Below, one piece after another: positions 54,425 through 62,640 of a stretch of DNA of 64,000 bases. A model generated the notes under the pieces. The model was not told the DNA's origin and made no database searches. It worked only from the letters and a program-made list of their open reading frames with translations. The stretch lies in contig WNKI01000001.1 in the NCBI GenBank assembly GCA_015350385.1, positions 267,032 to 331,031 on the forward strand, read 5' to 3'. The stretch is from Aculops lycopersici. Taxonomy: Eukaryota; Arthropoda; Arachnida; Trombidiformes; Eriophyidae. Position numbers and translations under genes: made by a program. Every line of letters begins with the position of its first letter. The stretch's first letter is position 1.

Positions 54425-56119
54425 ATGGTGTATTTCGTTTGCTTTGAGAGGTCCCTCTACTGGGTACTGTGGATCTCAATCACAGTTTACGCCCTGTACC
54501 AGTTCTCTCGCATTTGCCAGTCGGAGAAACATCTCTATAAACTAAACGTTCAAGACTACAAACCTGGATTCCTCTCGAGTAACCTCTACGATTCCTCGGA
54601 CTTTGAGTGGCAGTCATTCAAGAAGCTCTACATCAACTATTGGTACATAGTCTTAATCCACTTTACACTATCAAATGTGTTCACGGCTGCGAATAAGCCA
54701 CTCTACAAAATGATGTCATGGATCTTAATCACTCTCTATGCAACCTACACAGTGTTTAGCATGAGCGCTTTGCTAGTTGTCATGATAAACGTAATCATGC
54801 TCATGCTATTGGCTGTTCTCGGCAAAAATATCCTCAGCTACGCGCTCTGTTTTGGAGTTGTGCTGGCCTCTCAAAGCACCGAGATTGCAAACAAAATCTT
54901 CAACCCCAACGATCCAAGAATGACCAACGAATTCGACTTTGAGGAGAAGAGATTCCTATTTACCTACTGTCTCTGCTTCCTGAATGCTCGAGGTCTTAGC
55001 TCAGCGCTAGACAATCTAACTGTTAGACAGAAGAAGGAGCTTCAATCGGGAAGAGACCAGTTTTTCGAGAAAGCCATCACAATTTCAGCTTACCTACTCT
55101 ACCTGCCGGGCTTCTTTGCCGGACCAATCTATTTGTACAACGACTTTGAGAAAGCCACTCGATTCGTGAAGGCAGAGCCCAAGAAGGCAAGTTTCTTGGG
55201 ATCAAACTACTTCAAGTCCATGACTGCCCTCTTTGTCTTGATTGCTGTTGCCATCTATTACGAATGGCTCCTCCACTGGCTCTACTCGTCAGCGGTGGCC
55301 GATGATGCGGCTATCGTTGGTGGCTATGACGCTTGGCAAATGAGCGGCTTCGTGATCTCGCTTTGTTTATTATTCTACTTGAAATACACCTGTATCTATG
55401 GAACATTCAAGGTACTTGCCACCTTTGATGGTGTAGCTAGCATCGCACCCCCATTACCACAGTGCGTGTTGGCCATGCACCTGAACTCGCAACTCTGGAG
55501 AAAGTTTGATGTTGGAATCTACAACTGGCTTAGGAGGTAAGTTTAATGAATTCATTTCGTCGCACCTAGTTAATCAATAGCTAGGGTTGGAGCTCCAGTT
55601 TTGTAGATTCTTATTGAACGATCGTTAACCATCAACTGACCTCTTCTCGTCTACAGGTACATTTACGATCCAATCGCCACCTCTAAGTCAATTTGGAGCA
55701 GATTTGTGGCCACATTCGTTTGCTTCCTGTGTATTGCACTATGGCATCTACCTCTAACCCCAGCTCTCACCGCTTGGATCGCCATGAATATAATCGGTGC
55801 TTTCATTGAGGTTTGGGCCAGAGCATTCAGCAATCTCGACATATGGACCAAGATCAAGAGTCAACTCTCTCGTCCGGCATACCTGAGGGTCTTGGCTCTC
55901 ATTAGCCTACCATTGTTTGCGTTGGCCATTCTATCGAATGTATTCTTCTTGTCGTCAAACGAGCAAGTTGGCTACGAGTTCCTCAAGAGAATCTTGAACA
56001 ATCCTCACTATTACACATTCTATCTACTCCTGACACTGTATTGTGGCGCAAATGTATCCTTGGATTATAACAACGTCGACAGTATCCATAACAACTGTAA
56101 GAAAACAAAGATTCAATAA
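54425..56119 (+). CDS. HHAT: Hedgehog acyltransferase (Rasp/Skinny hedgehog, MBOAT family)
   Basis: ER multipass enzyme that palmitoylates the N-terminus of Hedgehog. Exons 54425-55536 and 55657-56119, in phase, 524 residues, close to the family length (about 490-500). ATG 54425 is the first ATG in frame. Multiple membrane helices; family landmarks include SDFEWQSFKKLYINYW near the N-terminus, GFFAGPIYLYNDFEKAT, ASIAPPLPQCVLAMHL and KFDVGIYNWLRRYIYDPI. The putative catalytic MBOAT His is His401 in CIALWHLPLTPALTAW. AATAAA at 56115-56120 overlaps the stop codon, and the last 7 bp of the coding region overlap the antisense POC1 end. It could be the HHAT-like branch, but the WH motif supports an active enzyme. 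Confidence 0.92.
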
Positions 56120-57183
56120 ACATCAGAGTTTACTACATCAATAGTTTCAAAATTTCTCTTCCAAACAGTTACTGTTTTGTCGTGAGAAGCTGTCGCAAAT
56201 AATTCGTCGTCGTGGTTGAAGCAAACAGAGGTTATGGGACCACTATGAGACATGAGGGTAAACATATGCCGGCCTTCGCATACATCGAAAATCTTGCTCG
56301 TTTTATCGCTAGATCCACTTAAGAGAAGCGAGCCGCCAGAGTTGAAGGCAATAGAATTAACGGAGGCGTCATGTTCCGAATAAACTTGCACTTGTTTCCC
56401 ATTACGCAAATCCCAAACGACACAGGATCTATCCTGCGCACCTGTCGCTATGTGATGATCGAAGACTGGATGCCAATCGAGACAGTTTAGTTGCGTTCGA
56501 CGCTGAGGTGATAGTGTTTTGACGGGCGGTTGTCTAACCTTGGTCCTTGCATCCCAGATGCAGATTTTTCCATCATCGCCACAAGAGGCCAAGAGATTTT
56601 CATGCGTTTTCGACCACCTCACGCTTTTAATCCAATTAGTGTGTCCATCCAAGAAGGAAACTAACATTTTGTTTATACATTCAGTAGAGTAAATTTTAAC
56701 ACTCTTGTCGTCCACGGCAGCTGCAAAACTTCTTGCATCGGGTGCAAATGTGACAGATCTAACAATTCTCTTGTGGCAGTTGTAGGTAATTGGTTCCGGA
56801 TGTGGTTTTTTATTCGGTGCTCTGGTTAATGTATCATTTGGATCGCCACCAGGTCTCGAGGGGTCTCTCGTAAGGCGCCACAACTTAATGTGGCCTTCTT
56901 TTGATGCGCTGAGGAAAAGTCTTTTGTGCATCGCAACGGATACAATAGGTGACTTGTGATCTGACAACCTGTAGCAGACAAGTTTGTGTTCATCGTTGAT
57001 GGTGTCATCATGCAATTCTGCGCTAGAATCTGGTAAATTCCATAAAACTACAGTATTATCATCACTGCCTGTGAGTATTTGGTTTGAGTCCGGTGAGAAG
57101 CAACAGTCTGTTATGGACTGTTTGTGGATTTTTGTCAGTGCGGTAAATGCAGTTGGGTCCTTAATGAGATTGTTGTCCGCCAT
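56113..57183 (-). CDS. POC1: POC1-type centriolar WD40 protein
   Basis: WD40 protein of the POC1 family, needed for centriole and basal-body stability. Single exon, 356 residues forming seven WD repeats: ITDCCFSPDSNQILTGSDDN, VVLWNL, SVTFAPDARSFAAAVDDKSV, HTNWIKSVRW, SVNSIAFNSGGSLLLSGSSD and SVCFNHDDELFATASHDKTV. The end VTVWKRNFETIDVVN matches the POC1 propeller exit (VWKSNF). The C-terminal coiled-coil POC1 domain of vertebrate proteins is missing; the protein stops about 8 residues after the propeller. Without it, assignment among WD40 proteins is less secure. The stop codon lies inside the HHAT coding region on the other strand, and no AATAAA is seen just downstream. Confidence 0.78.
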   Translation of the reverse strand: MADNNLIKDPTAFTALTKIHKQSITDCCFSPDSNQILTGSDDNTVVLWNLPDSSAELHDDTINDEHKLVCYRLSDHKSPIVSVAMHKRLFLSASKEGHIKLWRLTRDPSRPGGDPNDTLTRAPNKKPHPEPITYNCHKRIVRSVTFAPDARSFAAAVDDKSVKIYSTECINKMLVSFLDGHTNWIKSVRWSKTHENLLASCGDDGKICIWDARTKVRQPPVKTLSPQRRTQLNCLDWHPVFDHHIATGAQDRSCVVWDLRNGKQVQVYSEHDASVNSIAFNSGGSLLLSGSSDKTSKIFDVCEGRHMFTLMSHSGPITSVCFNHDDELFATASHDKTVTVWKRNFETIDVVNSDVY

Positions 57184-57964
57184 ACTAACCGGCGGATGTC
57201 AGATAGGGTTAGCTTGTTTGTAAATAATCTTATGTTTAATCTATTGAGATAGGGTTGTAGTGTTTAAATTAAAATATTGCTACCTATTATCAGGGGACTC
57301 ATGATTCAATAATTAGGACTTGTATATTGTGTAGCAACCAGAACCCAACGCGAGCAGGGTGCGCTTTCAGCGCCCAAAATAACCGCGACCAACCAACCGG
57401 CCGGAATGAGGCGGTCAATTTTTGGGCGTTTGGCCGAAATGCCAGCGAGAAATCTAGGGGTTTTTACGGGTTGTGACGAACGAGAGAGCACGTAGCAACA
57501 CAACGGACACTGCGTCAGCAGCGCAGATTCAGGGTGTTCAGTCGGGGAAAAGACGCATGTAGAAGGAGAACTGGCCCTGGTGTCATGAACTTGTGTTGTG
57601 CTGGGATTGGAAGCAAGCGCAACTTCTGCACTAATGTCCCATGTTCTTCTTGTGTGTATGTTTCTGAGTTTTGTTGCCATCGACGAGTGCACGATTCTTT
57701 TACACTGTTTGGGGTTATCATCAATTCTCCAACCATCTAAAACCAATCGCCACTCTTAATGCAGACCGTAAACAACACAACCACGTAATCAGATATTGCT
57801 ATTTAGCCTGTCAATTCGATTCTTATCCTCTATTTATATTCCACCTTTACCACCAACAATCTAATTAGACACAAGCCTTCAGACCAGATCGTCAAGGATT
57901 CAGGCTTGAAGGATTAATTTATTTTATTTATTTAGATTTACCCAGATCTACATGTATATTGAAA
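57184..57964. other. Divergent intergenic region, POC1/RAB10
   Basis: 781 bp between head-to-head start codons. An open minus-strand frame (57306-57746) has no recognised domain and begins with TTG. The last 60 bp before RAB10 are AT-rich 5' UTR containing an upstream ATG. No gene called. Confidence 0.45.
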
Positions 57965-57972
57965 ATGGCTAA
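57952..57972 (+). promoter_or_regulatory. Upstream ORF overlapping the RAB10 start codon
   Basis: ATG TAT ATT GAA AAT GGC TAA: a six-residue frame that begins 13 bp before the RAB10 ATG (57965) and ends inside RAB10 in another frame. Ribosomes that start here would bypass the RAB10 start. Confidence 0.45.
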
Positions 57973-58582
57973 AAAGACTTATGACCTTCTATTCAAATTA
58001 TTGCTCATCGGAGACTCGGGTGTGGGCAAAACATCGATACTTTATCGTTTCTCAGATGACGCCTACACGCCTACTTTCATCTCAACCATTGGAATCGATT
58101 TCAAAATTAAGACTATCGAGCTGAAGGGGAAGAAGATCAAGTTGCAAATTTGGGACACCGCTGGCCAAGAGAGATTTCACACAATCACAACATCATATTA
58201 TCGAGGAGCTATGGGTATTATGCTTGTTTATGACATTACAAACGCAAAATCATTTGACAATATACAGAAATGGTTGAGAAACATAGATGAACACGCGAAT
58301 GAGGATGTTGAAAAAATGATTGTAGGCAACAAATGTGACATGGAAGACCGTCGCATAATAGCTAAGGAGAGGGGCGAGGCCATAGCCCGTGAACATGGTA
58401 TTAGATTCATGGAAACCTCAGCCTGCTCAAACTTTAATGTGGAGAAAGCTTTTCTAGACTTAGCCATGGCCGTTTTGAACAATCAGGCGGCCGACCAGGA
58501 ACGACAAGATAGCCAGGATAAAGTTAACATAGCTCGCTCCGAACAGAGGAATACATTGACATCAAAATGTTGTAATATTTAA
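57965..58582 (+). CDS. RAB10: Small GTPase Rab10
   Basis: Rab GTPase of the Rab8/10/13 group, acting in polarised secretion and basolateral trafficking. Single exon, 205 residues. The N-terminus MAKKTYDLLFKLLLIGDSGV is nearly identical to Rab10. P-loop GDSGVGKTS, switch I FISTIGIDFKIKTIEL, switch II WDTAGQERFHTITTSYYRGA and NKCD are intact. The G5 motif reads ETSAC instead of the usual ETSAK. The C-terminus SKCCNI carries two cysteines for geranylgeranylation, with two residues after them. ATG 57965 matches the family start. ATTAAA at 58662-58667 is the likely poly(A) signal. Confidence 0.95.
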   Translation: MAKKTYDLLFKLLLIGDSGVGKTSILYRFSDDAYTPTFISTIGIDFKIKTIELKGKKIKLQIWDTAGQERFHTITTSYYRGAMGIMLVYDITNAKSFDNIQKWLRNIDEHANEDVEKMIVGNKCDMEDRRIIAKERGEAIAREHGIRFMETSACSNFNVEKAFLDLAMAVLNNQAADQERQDSQDKVNIARSEQRNTLTSKCCNI

Positions 58583-59208
58583 CTGGAAAGAGAAAGCGGA
58601 AGTGTGAGGCATTGCTAAGTGTCGGAGGTGCCCGATATACGAAGTAAAAAGAGGACCTTTCATTAAAACAATAGCGCCCACTGTAGTAGTGTCAACAAAC
58701 TCTCGCAACTACAGTGTGTAGAAAACAGCTTTAAAATTTTGTCTACTAAAAAAGATGGCCTCTGATATTGTTAGAAGAATCGATTACTTTTTTGCTCAAG
58801 TTGCGTCGCGTTGATTGAAAATGAGTCTATTGGGAGAATGTAAACAAACTCTCTGTGATAATGTGTCAATTCCTGTCATTACATTGTTTGATAATACGAT
58901 TACACTCGGTCTTAGTGGCTCATTATCTGATACTCTAGCGTATGTGTGTGCCTGTGTAGGCGGGCGGCTTGCTAAACCTCTCAACACAATGAGCAATCTA
59001 CTGTACCTTTTTAGAATATCAGCTGTGCGTCAGATGGCTCCCATATGCTGATGCGGTTGAGCAGGTGAGAGTTCACATGAGAGCAGTGTGATCTCTAGAT
59101 TTATTGCTCTTTGTTGCTTGGCATGACCGATTGAATATTATAACATAATCCTCGAAAGGATACCCCATTTCATTAGTGCAATCTTAGACGATATTACTCG
59201 ACTTCACC
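58583..59208. other. Intergenic, RAB10 to SCYL2
   Basis: RAB10 3' UTR (ATTAAA 58662-58667) then the SCYL2 promoter and 5' UTR. A 76-codon frame starts at ATG 58821 in a good context (GAAAATGAG) and stops at 59051, but its sequence (MSLLGECKQTLCDNVSIPVI...) matches nothing I know and an antisense frame overlaps it, so it is not called. Confidence 0.4.
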
Positions 59209-61377
59209 ATGAATCTAAATCTAAACATGGATTCATTTGTCAGCAAGTTGCGAAATACAGTCTCCAACGTTGCTTACCAAGTCAACACATCTGTCAACAC
59301 CATAATACCAGGCAACCCAATCCATCGGGACTACGAAACCCTCAAGTTGAGATGCACCCATGGGAGCCCTGGTTTTGTTTGGTCAGTATATGATGCAATC
59401 AAGAGAGACTCGGCATCTATAAAAGCATCACTGAAGGATGCGATCGGTCCTTCCCTCTCCACAAATGGAACCCATATTCAAGATCAAACAAACGACAATA
59501 CTGATGAGAAGAAGCTTTACTCAGTTTTCGCATTCGATAAGAGTCAGCTCGATAGTTTGAGTCGAGCAGAAAAAGAGGTGGCTCTCGAGCATATCAAGAG
59601 GGGAGTTACCCAGTTGACACGACTGAGACATCCGTCTATTTTAGTTGTCCATCATGCGCTTGAAGAATCGAGATCAAGTTTAGCTTTTGTTGCTGAGCAT
59701 GTTTATGGTCATTTAGAGTCAATCCTCAAAGAGCAAAGACTAAGAAGAATTGAGACAAGAAATGTTAGGAATACTAGTGATTTAGTTGATCTCAACCAAG
59801 ATTTGGGGCCCAAAGATACAGATTACCAGAAGGATAGTTGCCAGCTTGACAACGTCCAAGTCAAAGCTGGTCTTCTACAACTCTGTGATGGTCTCAAGTT
59901 CTTACATAACGACGCCAAGATGTTGCATCGGAATTTATGTCTTGATAATATATTTGTTGATTCCAATAATACGTGGAAGATTGCAGGTTTCGATTTTAGC
60001 TGCCAATCTAGTGGAACCCAGTCAAATTCAGATGACACTGGATGTATGAACATCGTTGACATCAATATGACAAGACAAGTGAACCAGCCTATTTTTCCCT
60101 CCCTCAAAACAATACATTCCAGTTTACCACCAAGTATTGTTCCTAATTGGTCTTGTTCTGCACCGGAACACTCAAACTCGGACCAAGTTACTCTGGCATC
60201 AGATGTGTTTTCGCTTGGAATTTTGTCATGCGCCTTGCTGGGTAATGACATGGATATGATCGACCTTAGTTATGAATATGGATTGATAAGCGATACTTAT
60301 AAGCGAGGTATCAAGATAAGGGAACTGGCTGATAGATTGCCAGCAAATGTCAAGACGAGCGTAATGAAATTTGCGGCTATCAATGTGGATTCAAGACCCT
60401 CATTAGACGATTATCAAAGTTTGCCAATATTTCATGACCAGCAAGTTCAAGCAATACGGGATTTGGACTCTCAATTTGCTTGGGATCGTCTAAAAAAGAT
60501 CGATTTCTTTAACCGACTTCGAGATGTTCTACCTCAACTATCTCATCAAGTCAAAGTCAATCGTATAGCGAGATCATTATTTAACGAAGTTCTAAACCCA
60601 GACATGGTGCCATACGTGTTGCCTAACATCCTCATCATTGCCAAAGATTCAACTCCATCCGAGTTCAAGTCTAGGATATTTCCAAATCTTAAGGGTCCAT
60701 TCCGGATTCTAGAACCGAAAGCGGTGCCTCTGATGCTCCTGGACAACTTATCTGTGCTTGCCGATCGCGCCAAACTCTGTTTACCTGACTTTCAAAAATC
60801 TGCCTTTACATTAATCCAATATCTACTCAAAACAGATCAGCAAATGCAGGAGAAGTGTCTCAGCGTACTACCAACGGTTAAGAAGTATCTTGACAACACC
60901 TCGCTCAATCAGCAGCTTCTACCTGAGATTAACCGAGTTTACAGGGAAACGAATGTACTGGCTATAAGAGTCAAGTGCACCCAGTGTATCGGCGAGATGG
61001 TGGATCGTATCGAAAGGGCGACCATCATCAATGGAGTCTTGCCAATCGTTCTCGACTTGCCGTCAAAGGAGTGTGAAGTCATCATGTCTGCAGTTACCGT
61101 TATCAAGAACATTGTTAACAATCAGCAAACTAACTTGTCTAAAGATGTAGTCGCCGGCCGGCTATTGCCTTTTTTGACGCCACTAATCATTGAGAAAGAT
61201 TTAGGTTTAACGGAATTCAATGCAATAATGACGCTCATTAGGAACCTATTAGCTCGAGTTGAGAATGAACAAAAGGATCTACTAGCTAAGAAGTCGGGGA
61301 AAACAATCCCAGCAACAAACTCCGGACCTCTAGTCTTGGACAACTTCAAGGGATCGAATCATTTTCTCGTTGATTAA
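59209..61377 (+). CDS. SCYL2: SCY1-like pseudokinase 2 (SCYL2/CVAK104)
   Basis: Clathrin-linked pseudokinase of endosome-to-Golgi traffic. Single exon, 722 residues (human about 929). Kinase-like domain at about 35-405: IKRGVTQLTRLRHPSILVVH, LLQLCDGLKFLHNDAKMLH. Catalytic motifs are degraded: HRD reads HRN (HRNLCLDNIFVD) and DFG reads GFD (IAGFDFS), as expected for this family. HEAT-like repeats fill about 420-700 (FNEVLNPDMVPYVLPNILII, VKCTQCIGEMVDRI, GRLLPFLTPLIIEKDLGLTE). The protein ends shortly after these repeats; the long Ser/Pro/NPF-rich tail that binds clathrin and adaptors in vertebrates is absent. Two starts (59209 and 59227) are possible; MDSFVSKLRNTVSNV at the second fits the family start. 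Confidence 0.93.
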   Translation: MNLNLNMDSFVSKLRNTVSNVAYQVNTSVNTIIPGNPIHRDYETLKLRCTHGSPGFVWSVYDAIKRDSASIKASLKDAIGPSLSTNGTHIQDQTNDNTDEKKLYSVFAFDKSQLDSLSRAEKEVALEHIKRGVTQLTRLRHPSILVVHHALEESRSSLAFVAEHVYGHLESILKEQRLRRIETRNVRNTSDLVDLNQDLGPKDTDYQKDSCQLDNVQVKAGLLQLCDGLKFLHNDAKMLHRNLCLDNIFVDSNNTWKIAGFDFSCQSSGTQSNSDDTGCMNIVDINMTRQVNQPIFPSLKTIHSSLPPSIVPNWSCSAPEHSNSDQVTLASDVFSLGILSCALLGNDMDMIDLSYEYGLISDTYKRGIKIRELADRLPANVKTSVMKFAAINVDSRPSLDDYQSLPIFHDQQVQAIRDLDSQFAWDRLKKIDFFNRLRDVLPQLSHQVKVNRIARSLFNEVLNPDMVPYVLPNILIIAKDSTPSEFKSRIFPNLKGPFRILEPKAVPLMLLDNLSVLADRAKLCLPDFQKSAFTLIQYLLKTDQQMQEKCLSVLPTVKKYLDNTSLNQQLLPEINRVYRETNVLAIRVKCTQCIGEMVDRIERATIINGVLPIVLDLPSKECEVIMSAVTVIKNIVNNQQTNLSKDVVAGRLLPFLTPLIIEKDLGLTEFNAIMTLIRNLLARVENEQKDLLAKKSGKTIPATNSGPLVLDNFKGSNHFLVD

Positions 61378-61775
61378 ATTGCAATCATTATTATAATTAT
61401 TAATTTTTATTCTTATAACTATAACAACAAATCGACTGAAATTTTGATGTCGTCTTCTACTCTTTTTCGCGGCCGGAACTTGGAGATCCTCTGATTTAGT
61501 AACATTGTGGTTATTTCAAGCGAATTGGTGTCGTATGAGCTAGGCGAGTTGGTTTTGTCAGGTAAGTTTGACAGCAACCAATAGTTCACGCGAATGTATC
61601 AAAACTTTAAGCGATTAGAGATTAACATTGAATTTTGACTAGCGTTTTTGGGTGTGTTTGCTTAATAGGATATAGTATGTGAGGTCTCGCCATTCGCTTG
61701 TGTATATATATAATTACTTGAAATTGTGTGCCATTTGATTTGGCGAATCGAAACGATCTGATTCCAAGTTTCTAA
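61378..61775. other. Intergenic, SCYL2 to the unidentified minus-strand gene
   Basis: SCYL2 3' UTR (ATTAAA overlaps its stop) facing the 3' end of the minus-strand gene. AT-rich at 61385-61430. No gene seen. Confidence 0.5.
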
Positions 61776-62640
61776 TTATTGTTGTAGATTGGTTTGACTA
61801 CTGGAAATTTTAGTCTCAACACGATTGATCTCGTTGACGATCTGTTCGTGTTCCTCGAGAAGGCGCGCAAACTCTTCCTGCCTCAACTTGGCGTTGGCCT
61901 GTGAGATTTTGTTGTAAGTGATAGGAAGTTGAAAGGTCAGTCACCTTGTTACGAGGGAGAGAAATTTAAAAAATTTATGATAGCAACTTGCGTTGATACT
62001 TGCCATTATCGACTGCACCCTACTGGCGTCTGTCGACTGATCACTTGCTCCTGTCACCTGCTCCTGCTTGCCGCCACCTCCTCTTTGGACGTTTTGGTCG
62101 CCCTGCGTCAATTCCGGTTCTGTGGTGGTGGTGGTTGTGGTTGTATTGGTGCTGATGGTTGTTTTGGTCACCAGTGGGCCAGTGCAAGTTGTCACCAGGG
62201 GATCTGTGTTGGTGGTCGGACGGACGAGGGGCGAGTTTATTTGGCACTTCAGGTTAGCGGAAGTCACGAGTTTTAATTCACCTTGACAGACAACAATAAA
62301 AGTTGGCAGCCGTTCCATTGTAGTATCTTGACGGCCAGCTAATAACAACTAGGATGTGCCGAGAATGACGACAACAACGAAAGTGGAGGCCACGACAGGC
62401 TGACAAACTGGCGGAAGCTCATGAATGAATCAGGGGAGGCGATAACAGCAGCAGCAGGAATCGGCCAGGTGAGCGTCTCAGAGTTGAGTGGGCGAGTTGA
62501 GTGAGCCTCGTGAGAATGTTGAGCAAAGATTCATCTCTCACCTCTTGACCTGTACTCTGAGATCGTGGATGCGTAGGAGAGACTTGCGCGCTAAGACCTC
62601 TCGACTCGTGCAATGTAATCACTAAAATGGCCAACAGAAC
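61776..62640 (-). CDS. Unidentified spliced gene, Thr-rich with C-terminal coiled coil (5' end missing)
   Basis: Four exons were assembled by eye on the minus strand: 62640-62542, 62348-62282, 62203-62004 and 61898-61776. Lengths of 99, 67, 200 and 123 nt keep one open frame of 162 residues across all junctions, ending in TAA. Exon A starts after CGCTAG and encodes a hydrophobic stretch (VLLAILVITLHESRGLSA) that could be the end of a signal peptide. Exon B gives ERLPTFIVVCQ. Exon C has a Thr run (TTISTNTTTTTTTTEPE) and Gly/Gln-rich sequence. Exon D encodes a coiled coil (KLRQEEFARLLEEHEQIVNE, then INRVETKI). The last intron would be GC-AG (GCAAGT donor). The start codon is not in view, and possible further 5' exons lie above 62640. 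I do not recognise the family. Confidence 0.4.

Noticed and set aside
57306..57746. 146-codon minus-strand frame between POC1 and RAB10
   Set aside because: No ATG at its start, no domain and no splice signals linking it to POC1.
58821..59051. 76-codon small protein upstream of SCYL2
   Set aside because: Good start context, but no homology, an overlapping antisense frame and a position in the expected SCYL2 promoter; kept only as a note.
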